From Reticulascus tulasneorum (taxonomy: Eukaryota; Ascomycota; Sordariomycetes; Glomerellales; Reticulascaceae): DNA of 64,000 nucleotides. The stretch covers positions 124,001 through 188,000 of the forward strand of contig LSAX01000008.1 in assembly GCA_001557505.1 (NCBI GenBank), in the 5' to 3' direction. The notes beneath the pieces are model-generated. The model was not told where the DNA came from. It ran no database searches and worked only from the letters and a program-made list of their open reading frames with translations. This document shows positions 49,119-59,613 of the stretch, in pieces; within the stretch, counting starts at the first letter, position 1; every line of letters begins with the position of its first letter. The position numbers were made by a program, and so were the translations under genes.

Positions 49119-50105
49119 ATGGCTGTTTACACGAAAGAGCAGCTCATCCAGTATTTCGAGCATATCGGGTATCCCCGAGATAAACATGCCGCGGATCCCT
49201 TGAAGCTCCTGGCGGAACTCCAGAAGCATCATATGGCGAGAGTCGCATTCGAGAGCTTGTCTTTACACTACTCCAAGCACCGATTGCTCTCGCTGGACCT
49301 GCAGGACCTATTCGAGAAGATCGTGGTGAATGGGCATGGCGGGTACTGCATGGAACTGAACAGCTTCTTCAGCAATGTTCTGCGGAGCTTGGGATACACT
49401 CTCATCAACACTGGCGCAAGAGTTAAAGGTGACGACGAGGAGGGTTACATGGGATGGTGAGTATCTCTGAGGCTATGCTGCTTGCCACCCCATTACATAT
49501 CTCAGGCTCCCCGTCAAAAAGTTGAGAACTCACCAGATTTCAGGGACCACATGGTAACTCTTGTTTCTCTCGGACTCGAAGGAAAACGCTATCTAGTGGA
49601 CGTAGGCTTTGGAATCGGAGGGCCAAGTCACCCCGTTCCTTTAGAACATGGCCACAAATTCACGCAGATAGCACCCCAGCTTGGAAAGATGGAGCACAAG
49701 AACCTCCCTCAACATACCGATCCGAACCAGCGAGTATGGGTCTACTCATCCAAAGAAAATAGTGAGGCAGCCTGGAGGGAACGTTACTGCTTCACGGAAA
49801 TCGAATTCTTCCCCTCGGACTACGATGTCATGAATCTCCACACCATGACCCGGCCGCAGAGCTTCTTCGTGAAGGTTGTTCTGGCCATGCGTACTGTCCT
49901 TAGCGAAGAGACGGGCGAGCCAGTAGGGACATTGACACTTCACGGCCACGAGATCAAAAGGAGGCTAGGAGAAAAGACCGAGGTTCTCGAAGTCATGAAG
50001 ACGGAGCCGGAGAGAGTCAAGGCTTTGGAGAAGTATTTCTGGATTGTGCTTAAACCAGAGGAACAGAAGGCTATTAAAGATCTTATGAGCGAGCTCCAAG
50101 GCTGA
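49119..50105 (+). CDS. arylamine N-acetyltransferase (NAT)
   Basis: Transfers acyl groups from acetyl- or malonyl-CoA to arylamines; fungal NATs detoxify compounds such as 2-aminophenol or aniline derivatives. Exons are 49119-49456 and 49544-50105, giving 299 aa. The catalytic triad is complete: C77 in GGYCMELN, H115 in WDHMVTLV and D132 in YLVDVGFG. The 87-nt intron must end at 49543 (gatttcag): using the earlier cag at 49504 breaks frame, while the later site restores MGWDHMV, the family pattern. The start tcatcATGGct at 49119 is preferred over the open frame back to 48978. The thioester Cys mechanism is established for the family; the substrate is unknown. Confidence 0.94.
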
Positions 50106-50122
50106 CCTGTAGGCTAGGTGTT

Positions 50123-50950
50123 TCATGTATCACGGCCGGTTATCTCAATGACTTTCCACACATCATCACCGCTCTTGATTTCGCTTCGCAGCTTCAGTCC
50201 GTCATCTTGGAGTACTTCTACACAAGGCAGCAGCAAATCGCCGACTCTCTTGGTTCGTCTCCACCCATCCAACCCTGTCCACTCCCATCTCTCCGCCGCT
50301 ATGCGATCACCACTTCGGCGCAGGCCTTGGCAGAACTGCCCCAATCGAACAACTGACCCGCGATCGCTATTTTCATCATCGTGCAACTGCAGTACTACAC
50401 ATAGAGCCTCCTTGCCCAGCGACCCATGACTAGTTGTCGGAATGGGGCTTGGGTCGCGCCAAAGCTCCTCATAGTCGGTCTCGACACCTGTTGCGGGGTT
50501 GATCATCCGTCCCTTCTCCAGCGTTGTCCCATTAGCCTGCGGGAACATGTCCCCTTCATCGCCGGCTTTCTCTGGTTCGGTCGTGCGCGAATCTATCCAA
50601 TGGTTCCACTTGCTATGAGTGACCCGTCCTCCGTGCCCATCGTCGCACACTGCTGACGACGACGTGCCGGCAATCGCCCAATCCAAACGGTGTAATGGTA
50701 ATGATTCTAGCAGAGCGTTAGCGAGGAGTGAATAAACTCTCTCCGGCCAAATATGGACGTGAGAGCGACCCGGTGATCATTCGCAGCTGAGGATACACAT
50801 GCCTCCTGTGACTTCCTCGTCCCCAACTGGATGTAAGATACGGAGGTCCACGTAGTAACGTTGCGGAGACGTGAGGACGACTGTCGACGTCGGCTCACTG
50901 GCACTATCCGGGAGCCATCGAATATACTCTCTAATGGAGATGCTACCCAT
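50123..50950 (-). CDS. HRI1: HRI1-like protein
   Basis: Resembles yeast Hri1, a small cytosolic/nuclear protein of unclear role that interacts with Hrr25. Exons are 50950-50803 and 50706-50123, giving 243 aa, close to the yeast length. MGSISIREYIRWLPDSASEPTSTVVLTSP, HRLDWAIAGTSSS, WNHWIDSRT, ANGTTLEKGRMINPATG and YEELW are the blocks I associate with the family. No GT donor joins the two halves in frame without a stop; a GC donor (GGAG/gcatgt) with the acceptor at 50707 (tgctag) does. The gene is convergent with the NAT gene, whose stop is only 17 bp away, so the 3' UTRs must overlap. Confidence 0.8.
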
Positions 50951-51255
50951 GACGGAATCACTAGGATGGAATTTATGTGGCTGCTGCGCGACAAAGATGA
51001 TGGGGCGAGCTTGAAGAGGGGTACTGATAAATGTGTATGCAAAGATGCCAGTAGTGGGGCGAATGCCCACCATCGGCGTTTGTCCTGACCGGCGCAATGC
51101 AGCATGTTGTCTTGGATCATTTCTAAAACTAACCCATGTTACGTCTTCTGGATTGTGACTCAATCTATATATGTCTCGAAATATGTACCACGAATGACTT
51201 TATTTACATAGCACCTGCCTGTCTCGGAGAAGCTCACGTTATCCCAGGCCAGGGT
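50951..51255. other. intergenic between endoglucanase and HRI1-like gene
   Basis: About 300 bp with the HRI1 5' leader and the 3' end of the endoglucanase. The HRI1 frame stays open upstream to 51163, but only from a non-ATG codon. Nothing else is visible. Confidence 0.45.
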
Positions 51256-53529
51256 TCAAGGGCTCAGGGTGTAGTTGACCGAGTTGCCAGGAACCCTCGG
51301 ATAGAACTCAAAAGTGAAAGTCGTGGGTGTGCCTGCCGAGATTACGGCCTGGACTGACGCAGAGGTGATGATTACCTGAGCTCCGTCGAAGTTCCACTGA
51401 CCATTGAACGTCTAGCGCATGGATTAGTATTGCAGCAGATGGGATTGTAGATGCCTTGACTTACAGCTCGTGCTTGTTGGAGCGGAGGAAGCCACTGAGT
51501 CCAGTCATCGAACAGATATACACCATCATTTCGGAGTGTCTTCACCGCAGCAACCATCGCCACACCGTTGTAAGTAACAGGAATGCGAATATCAGACCCC
51601 GCAACAGCTTTGGAGGAAGTGGAAGAGAAGATGGGCACATCCCATTGGACGATCTCAATGTTGGACGGCGCACCAGCTGAAAATGTGAGTGTGAGGTTGG
51701 CCTTGCTACCGGGCTCGGCCGTCTCAGACAAGTAATTGGAGAGGAAGGCCGATGTGAAGGTGATGGACGAAGACGAAACGCTGTAATCCGTCGACTCAGC
51801 CAATGCTATGCCAGTGGTTGTCTCGATTGACGCCAACGTGTTCCCGTTGAAAAGCCAAGGTAACGTCTGATCTGTTACGGCACTGCCAACCTTGTTGAAC
51901 AGGAACGCGGAGCTTGACTGAGTCGTCGCCGACCCATCCGTGGTGCTGTCAGCCAAACTGTTGTTGACGCCCGCGATGGCGTTTTTGATGATGCTAATCG
52001 AGACGGGATCACGCCACGTGTGGGCGTTGCGGTCAAAATGGTCGACACCGTTGTCCCAGAGCACGATGGCCGTATTCAGCTCCGTGGCGACACGGGTGAA
52101 GAAATCGAAGTACTTCCACCGAGCGGCCGGCTCAGTGTTGAGAGGACTAGCATCGAATTCCCCGATGACAAGGGGGACGTCGGTGAAGTTGCCTCGCACT
52201 GATGCCAGCTCTGTCCTGAGAGCCGCTTTGTCTGCATCGGATCCCCAGACCGTCTTACCCCAGGCGCCGAAGATGAAGTCGTCTATGCATATTAGCGGCA
52301 GGTCACGGTGACTGGATACCTTCACTTACAAGGACTGTAAGAGTGGTATTGCAGAGCCCAAGGGTTGGTAATGTTGCTCGGAAGCTTGAACCATTGGGTC
52401 GTCTTGATTGCGTCCATGCTTCCACCAACGAGTGTAACAACACGTTGGGTATTGTGGCCACCTGTGGCGGCCAGTGCATCCAGGAATATCTCATTGAATT
52501 CATTGATGTTAGCACCATCAGCCGCGGTGCTCGCGGGAGGTTCGTTGATGGTCTCAAAAGCGACCAGAGACGATTTGCATGCCAATGTCTCGGCTAGTTG
52601 CAGCCAGAGACGGGAGAACTTCTCCTGGATCATGGTAATGTTCGCTCCAGGTTGGCTGATGTCTGCCCATTGCCAAGAGTCTATGATATCTTAGTCTCCG
52701 CGTAGAAAACATTGGATGCAGGGCTGGGGCTTGGTTTACCGTGGTGGACATTGGTAATGGCGAATAAACCTCGGGAAGTGGCCATGTCGACGACATCAGA
52801 CACTCGCTGCAGCCACGACGGATCGATTGTCCAGCTCGGTGACCCTGTGATAAAATGGTCCCCAAATGTAACTACCAGATAGTCAGAAGAGCAGGACTAA
52901 GATATGTCTTTACGGATATGCTTACCTGGGATTCGCACGCTCTTGAAACCGGCTGCCTTCACATCGTCAAAAGTTGAGGCTATGACTGGAGGGTTGTTCC
53001 AGGATCCCTCATTTGGGATAGCATCAAGCGTGTTCCCAAGATTCCAACCCGGGTTGATTGCCATAACGTATGCAGAGGCCGAGATGGGCGAGAAAGCGGC
53101 AGCGCAAGCTCCTGCTGATGGCGACGCGGGAGGCGTACATGACGCAGTCGCTGCTCTTGCTGGAGAAGACCTAAAATATCTTAGCCTCAGGGTCAATAAG
53201 GTCACAGCGAAAGTCTCCGAAGCCCTCAGAAAATCCGATTGAGATCATTCAAGGCACTGCAAATGCGCTCGGATAAACTAGACACTAATCATGGGGATTA
53301 CTCGAAATGCCACCATGATCCTCCCCAGTCCTCCTGCGACTGTCGAGCAGACGTTTTCTGCAACAATGTTGGCAGGTAGGATGGCCCCAAACTCTCATCA
53401 TACGACGTTTGGAATGATTTGATTTGATTCTAGAACCAGAGTTGAGTTGGAAAAAAATTGCACAACTCACCATAGTAAAATGCCGATGATGGTCGGGAAC
53501 ACGTTTAGCACAGTTTGGCGACACCTCAT
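51256..53529 (-). CDS. secreted GH5 endo-beta-glucanase with X2-like module
   Basis: A family 5 (clan A) endoglucanase acting on cellulose or related beta-glucans. The signal exon 53529-53471 (MRCRQTVLNVFPTIIGILLW) joins across a 300-nt intron to SSPARAATASC at 53170. Further introns lie near 52872-52925, 52683-52742, 52280-52328 and 51416-51464. The catalytic domain shows NPGWNLGNTLDAIPNEGSW, SVRIPVTFGDHF, acid/base INEPP and nucleophile VIGEFD. A C-terminal Ig-like segment (LFNGNTLASIETTTG, TDYSVSSSSITF, LTLTFSAGAPSNIEIVQW) matches the carbohydrate-binding X2 type; a last strand-rich piece ends NSVNYTLSP. Roughly 570 aa. Carbon-catabolite control is expected but no site was identified. The exact edges of the middle exons are approximate. 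Confidence 0.9.
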
Positions 53530-54688
53530 GTTGGGCGGCAGGTTAGCTTTCACAAGCAGGAGACTCTAGAAGCTCAAGTGCAACCAGGAACGGGAACATT
53601 CCACGTACCAGGAGGTGGGAACGGCATCATCTTTTGTAGGAAGCTTTGCCACGGAGCCATGGTCAACGGTCACATCACGTAAATTGAGCTACCGAGATTC
53701 GACAGGCAAAAAAAACATGGCCACCCTCCGCATTCCCGGATACAGCTATATTGCCGAGTCCATGGAAGAAATGCATTTAGATTTCCGCCTGTCACCCACA
53801 CCAAATTCAATACCCCTGCTTTAGCCCGCTTTCTCAAGTTCACCTCTAGCTCACAATCAGCTTCGTCAGAGGGGAATATTGCGTTTACATTGGTTTGCGG
53901 TGGGGACAACGCAGTTCTCCTTGAATACGTGCCGTTTCCCCGATTCTATGGATGATAAGTCCAACACTACTTCCCCTGAGAAATACCAGAAGAGACAGTA
54001 AATGCCAACCAGGCGGCCAGCAGCTAATGAGCCTAGAAAATGACCAGAACGTCGTATTCCCGCCCTCGCGTTGGACATTTGTTTCCGGCAGTCATGCGCA
54101 CAGATAGCTGCGCCTGACTTCCGATGACCAAGCCCGTCTGCTTAGGATACGAAGCCGTGAGTCCATTCTCAGTTGATGATGGGATGGAGCTCCGAAAGCC
54201 TGGTCCCGGGGTGAGCCAAGGTACCGCCCCAACCCTTGGCCTAGGTATACAAGCTTGTTACCAGCACCGAAGAATCGCACGATTATGGTACGGTCAATAT
54301 GGGGAGACAGAATTCGATAGAACCGTACCGGTTCTGTGCTCGCATGGGCAATACGCTTCGAGCTGCTCTGATGGATACGGAGCCGACGACAAATCCGGTG
54401 GGTTGGGAAGAGAGCTACTCCCCCAACCCCCTCAAATGGATGGTTAAGGCACGGTCTCGTAGAGATGAAGCGTCCTATGTGATATCCCAACATTTGATGG
54501 CGTCCATGCTCTAGTAGTTGTTGACTCTGGCGGTTCTGATAGCCTGGGACACACAAGGATGTCCAAAGACTTTCCAACAACGCCAAGGCAGTTTTGGTGG
54601 AACGGCACGCGGGGCAATCTGCAGCGTACGCTGAATGCCGACCACATTGTCAAGTGCATATAAAATTCTCGGTCGCGTATGCGATCGT
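53530..54688. other. intergenic, no gene supported
   Basis: About 1.16 kb with long overlapping open stretches at 54092-54586 (-) and 54124-54447 (+) that lack hydrophobic periodicity and any family resemblance. The proximal part is the endoglucanase promoter. The distal part is downstream of the MRX7-like gene. Confidence 0.4.
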
Positions 54689-55176
54689 TCATGCCTTCGG
54701 TGGGCCTGGCCGCGGTGGATGGTCTGTCGTTTTGCCTGAGAACTGGTTCTTCAGCTCCTCCAAGAAGAGACTTCCGAAACCTTTCTTCTCTATGGTGGGA
54801 TCCTCTGCAACCCAAAAGCGTTAGTAATGCAGAATTCGATGGAGTTCACGGGCGCCTTTGCGATGCGCACGCTCCGTTGACATACCTGTAGCTTCGCCTG
54901 GTCGCAACGGCTCGTGCGGATTTCGACCATACTTCCGCTCGTGGATTTTACGATGAATTTGGCCGACGGCTCGATGGAAGCCCGGCTGTCTTAGGATCTG
55001 TATTCGTCAGACAAGTTTTATGAAGTTCTGTCTCTCGAGGGACGGACCTGCATGATAATAACATTCTAAAACCAGATTAGCACATTGACTCCATGAGGTC
55101 AGTGGAAACGAAGGCAGTTTTCTAGACGTACCTCAAATGCTACTACTGCCCTAATAATCATACTCCAAGGCGCCAT
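54689..55176 (-). CDS. MRX7-like small mitochondrial protein
   Basis: A 90-residue protein resembling yeast Mrx7, a component of mitochondrial MIOREX expression complexes. Exons are 55176-55132, 54997-54886 and 54804-54689, with introns of 134 and 81 nt carrying gtacgt/gtatgt donors and ctgac/ctaac branch sites. The N-terminus MAPWSMIIRAVVAFE is a short hydrophobic/basic segment. The core FHRAVGQIHRKIHERKYGRNP and LRPGEAT, then FGSLFLEELKNQ, match the pattern I recall for this family. All exons are below usual gene-finder limits. Phases agree across both junctions. The family assignment is from memory of the pattern, so moderately sure; the existence of the gene is well supported by splicing and frame. 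Confidence 0.75.
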
Positions 55177-55353
55177 GGTCTTGCAAGCTTTGAGTGCTGT
55201 AATCAGACCTAAAGAATGCTCTTTGGAGAAGATTTCAGTCGCGTGAGTTGTCGGTTGTTGCGAGAAGAGAGGGAACGACGAGTGCAATGACATCCTCGAG
55301 CTGGAAATCTGGCAGCTTATGTAATCTTCGCCCCCGCCATAGTAACCCCTAAT

Positions 55354-55379
55354 TAGAGGTACCTTACAAGGTACCTCTA
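55354..55379. repeat. perfect 12-bp inverted repeat
   Basis: The arm tagaggtacctt (55354-55365) and its exact reverse complement (55368-55379) are separated by 2 bp. It could be a dimeric binding site or a hairpin. Each arm contains the palindrome GGTACC plus flanking bases, a motif frequent across this window. Confidence 0.9.
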
Positions 55380-55559
55380 GTGATGTTTATTGCCTTCTAA
55401 TCATTGCTATCCCACTCGAGTGCGAATGAACCCCACAGAGGTACCAAGCAGGGATATTGGCCAATTACAACTGGAACTGGTCAATTACTGCTACAGGGCA
55501 TTTATTAGCGGGCTCGACCACTGAAAGGCCAGGCCAATGATGTAATTCATATGAATTGT

Positions 55560-55712
55560 ACTTGAACATTTAGATATTTGGCGATATATTCATTACAATA
55601 TTCCCATGAATCGCTACTTGAATATCTTGATATTTTATAATATATTCACTCCAACATTCCGGTGAATAGCTCCTTGAATATCTGGAGATTTTACGATATA
55701 TTCATTAACTAC
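55560..55712. repeat. 56-bp tandem repeat, about 2.7 copies
   Basis: Units start at 55560, 55616 and 55672, each beginning (a/c)cttgaa.at.t and containing gatatattca. Units 1 and 2 are exactly 56 bp long; unit 3 is cut after about 41 bp. Copies differ by scattered substitutions, many of them C/T or G/A. The block is strongly AT-rich. Confidence 0.85.
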
Positions 55713-56337
55713 GTACAATCTTTTTTGAAGAGGTAGCTAGGTAAGTGCTTGTATATCCAAGTGATAAAGTGGCACTGTTTGGTACGACCCACTTGCTCTA
55801 GGTACATTAATTACATGCTGGACCTGTCCCACTCTCGAAGGTGATCTTCTGTGAACTACCACTTCGCAAGGCCTTCGACTGCTCGGTCAGAGGGACAAGG
55901 AGTTTGGCATGCTGACTTGAGGGCTACAAATAGGATCCTGCGGCGCAATGACGTTGCTACCATGAAAACCAAGTCATTGCGAGTGAATAGCGGATCTTTT
56001 TCTAGGGGCGATTTGCATGGCCCATGGTGCTATGTTCTGTGCTCGCGATCTCGATTCAAATAGCTCTGCATTTGCTACTGTATATCTGATATAACCGACC
56101 AGGATTCTCTTTTGACCCTTGCTATCTTTAATTACGTGAGTCTAGACACGATTTTGTAAGCCAATCACACCCGCCACGCCAGCACGAGTTCCAATCCGAC
56201 GCGAAATGTACAGACTCCTATTTTATATACCACAAAGACCATGGTTTCCCACCTACACGTGAAATAGCGCCAAAGACCTGGAAGAGTAAGGATGACGAGC
56301 CGTTCAGGAGCCAGGACGGGACGATGCCGATCCGGTT

Positions 56338-59300
56338 TTACTTTGGCGACCTTGGCGACATGTTCAGCTTTTGGGAACCTGGAGACATCGGCGTCAGCGG
56401 AGTCTTAATCGAGAGGAAGCCCGTCGAAGTAGACAGAGTCTTGAGGCTCGCTGAGCGTGGCGTCCAGAACGCCCTGTCCGAGGCGGCTGATCTAGGTGAC
56501 AGAGGGGTTCTTGGGGACGTCGGCACCATATCGGCCGACATCTTGTTCAGCACCCGGAAAATTCTCTCTAACCGGTACCTCGCGCCGTAGACCGGACTCA
56601 AGAGGTCAGAGGCGGTCTCGCACTTGCGCAAGATGGCATCCGGGTCCGCCTCGCCGAGCAGGGCTGTCCAACGCCGCCACAGCCGGCAGCGATTCGCTGA
56701 AAAGGCGCGAATGAGCTCGCGGTGCGGCAGGAAGTATCGAAAGTACCGGGGGCTGAGGAGATGAAAGAGCACATTGTCGACGGCGTACTGGAGAAAAGGA
56801 TAGCTCGACATGACGAGATTCCGCTGGTCGTGAACGTTCTTGCGCCAGTACTTCGACTCTTCGTACGGCATCGGGGCCACAGGCAGGCTGCCATGACCGA
56901 GCGGCTCCAAGTCCGTGATGTTCAGGTAGGTCAGACAAGCATGAAGCATCGCGTAGTGGGAGATGTCGCCAAAGTCTCCCTCGGCTGCGGCTTTCGGGCC
57001 GGCGAGGCACTGGAAACCCCGCCCGCTCAGAAAGAAGGTCCTGACGGTCTCGTGGATGACCTGCACACGCTGTAGTCCAAGAGGCTCCGAAATAACCCCA
57101 TCCTTTGTCTCTGGCTTCAGTTCCAAAAGCCCGACCGAGCGGTTGCGGATCCACCGATGGAACTGGTACGGCGTCTCGAAGGCCGAGCTTCCCGGCTTTC
57201 TAAAATCTCTAACGGACATCGGCGGCTCGATGTCGAGCGCCATGTACGGTTTCGAAATCTCCGGTGACCAGGTTCTAGTCAGCCGTATCGCAACTCGCAA
57301 GTCATTGAGCCTTAAGGGTTCGGACGCCAAGATCACCCACTGCATCAGAATCAGCGCCTCGTCCTTCTCCTCGGGGCTTAGGGTGCTCAGGATCCACTCG
57401 TACAAGCCCTCGATATCCGAAGGAAGTTCTGCAATGGTCTCCTCGATCAAATCCTGCATGGCGCCCTCATCAATGGCCGCATTCAGTATGTTGACGACGA
57501 CTTCTGCCCATAGAAAGACCCCGCGAGCCTTCGCCGCAATTTGATGCACCGTCACGTTCCGCTCCTCCCACTCGGCTATCAGGTTGAGGTTGATGTAGCG
57601 TAAGATGTCATCGCCGTTGTGTTCCTTCATGACGATCTCGATGGCGTTGTCTTGGGCGACATCTAAGTGGTGGTTGCTTGCCACGCAAATGCTGAAGTCC
57701 GAGTTTCTAGCCATCTGCGACAAGTAGTAAACGAGGTCTTGGACATACAAGACTCCGCAGTCGTCCGCGACGTCCACGAAAATAAAGGTCCTCTTGATCG
57801 GTGTCTCGATCATCTGGTCGATGTAGTCGTCGACGAAGAACGCGACGACTCGCGCATCGTCCAACGGCTGTGCCGCCAGCCGATTTCGCTTGTGCATGGC
57901 AAGCAATGCCTTTCGTAGCCGAGGATCTTGTCTGAATAGCTGTCCAAGCAAGCTGCGGTAGACACCGGCGGGGTTCGGGGCGTGCTTTCGCTGCTGCGTC
58001 GAGAGGAAGAAGACGCTGTCGAGATCGTGCCCCTCGGCGGCGCTCCATATGAACGTGCTACCGTTCGCTGCCCACTGCTTTTCGACCCGGTTTCGTAGTG
58101 ACTTGAGCAGTACAGTCTTGCCCGATCCGGGCGTGCCCTTTATCCAGAGTATCTTATTCTTGGCGCCGTGTTTTCGGTGGTGCCAGGCGCGAAAATCCGG
58201 GATGTCGTACAACCAGAGGCAGGTTCCTGGGTACGACGCTGTGGGCTGAGTTTCTTTGTAGCCTGCCCCCGATGGGACCAGAGCTCTCAAGCATTCTGAA
58301 AGCTGTCAGTCAGAAACCCGGACGCTTTTTGAAAGAGTACATACCGATCTCTTTGTGGTTAAGCTGATGAATCTAGTGGATCATCAGCAGAGAATCAGGG
58401 TACTATGGTCGTGAACTGCACCTACCCGATTGAACTCGTCACGAATGTATGAAGAGAGCGTAGCAGTAAATGATCTGAAGTCATTTTCAGCAGCAGACGC
58501 GAACTTGCAAATGTTCAAGTGATTCGCATCAAATGTTTCCGCCTGTTCCCTCCGATCACCGATGAAACTCGCCTGTCGTCGCACAGCCTACTGCAGTTAG
58601 CATCGACTCGGAGCCAAAGTGCCTGGGATCACAAACAAGATCGTTCTTCGCCTCGATCGCCTTCAGATTCATAGTTTGCCTCTCCTGGAAAGTCTTGACT
58701 TTAAAATTGTAATCGTTCCACATCCGCACGAAAGCCTCGCGGCCCAGGTCCAGCTCGAAGCCGTTGGCTCCAGTCAGATCTTGCAGCACTGTGTCGTTGG
58801 CGCTGACTTGCAGAGTGATGCTTGCCATACTCTTTACCGCGTCCGACAGCTTCGAATGTTCGCTCGCCCGGTGAGGGCAAGCCATGAACATGACTGCAGC
58901 TGTCGATGGCAAAACATCCTTCATGTGCGATTCGCTGTCGGACTCTGACCGTCGTAATACCTGCAGGGAGTGCGTCAGCTCGCCGTTCGAGCAATGGAAG
59001 CGCGTAAACTTACCTCTTTTACAATCACTCCGCCCAAAGAGTGTGCGACGAAGATGACTGGCCGCCCAACGCTGTTGGTCTCGTCACGAATGAGCGTCAG
59101 CTCTTGCAGCAGGTCCTCGGCATGGGCGAAGATGTCGTTCTGGTTTCGCGGCAGCAAACCATTTGAGACTATTGTATGGCATCCCCAGGTGAGAACTCTC
59201 GTGTTCGGACACGCCTCTGGGAGCAGGTCTAATGGCCAGTAAACGGACAGGTCGGGTTCTCGCGGGTGGAACTCCGTCTCGTTGAGAATCGCGTCTAGCT

Positions 59301-59613
59301 TCAGCTTGGAGGTCGACTTCAAGTTGGATGTCCGCCTCAATAAAGTTCGCGACGACGGTGACCGTGGAGATTTTGGGCTTTTCGGACTCTTGGGACTCAG
59401 CGGCGTCTCTGGTACTGGTGTATAAAGCCATGTCTTGATGGGATGCCCGCCCAGTCCGGCGACGAAAACCACACTGCAATTCGCACGCGATCAGGTCAGC
59501 CCCAGAAAGCCCTCGAGATATTTTACTTACTCGACTATCGCATTTTGCGCGTCATCAGGTTCGTACAAGACCGTGAGGCCCACAGACGTGACAATATCCT
59601 TACTCGCCTTCAT
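56338..59613 (-). CDS. NLR-like STAND protein: esterase (SesB-type) + NACHT
   Basis: A fungal NOD-like receptor candidate of 1004 aa. Exons are 59613-59531, 59473-59014, 58960-58637, 58587-58426, 58372-58345 (a 28-nt microexon) and 58295-56338; all phases agree. The N-terminal alpha/beta-hydrolase domain reads GLTVLYEP, VVFVAGLGGHPIKTWLY and the nucleophile elbow VAHSLGGVIVKE (Ser about 173), followed by MACPHRAS, as in SesB-type effector domains. The STAND ATPase follows: ILWIKGTPGSGKTVLLK (Walker A about 406-413), a Walker B-like TFIFVDVADD, and helical ARC-like segments to VQVIHETVRTFFLS. There are no ankyrin, WD or TPR repeats; the C-terminus is a Ser-Pro-rich tail instead. Such proteins act in heterokaryon incompatibility or defence in other fungi; the role here is inference. 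Confidence 0.88.

Larger units (their letters stand above)
55177..56337. other. AT-rich intergenic region with repeats
   Basis: About 1.16 kb between the MRX7-like and NLR-like genes. It contains a perfect inverted repeat and a 56-bp tandem repeat (both listed separately) in markedly AT-rich DNA. No gene was recognised. Confidence 0.5.

Noticed and set aside
54092..54586. 164-codon open stretch on the minus strand
   Set aside because: Lies in the 3' region of the MRX7-like gene, overlaps an open stretch on the other strand and has no domain-like pattern.
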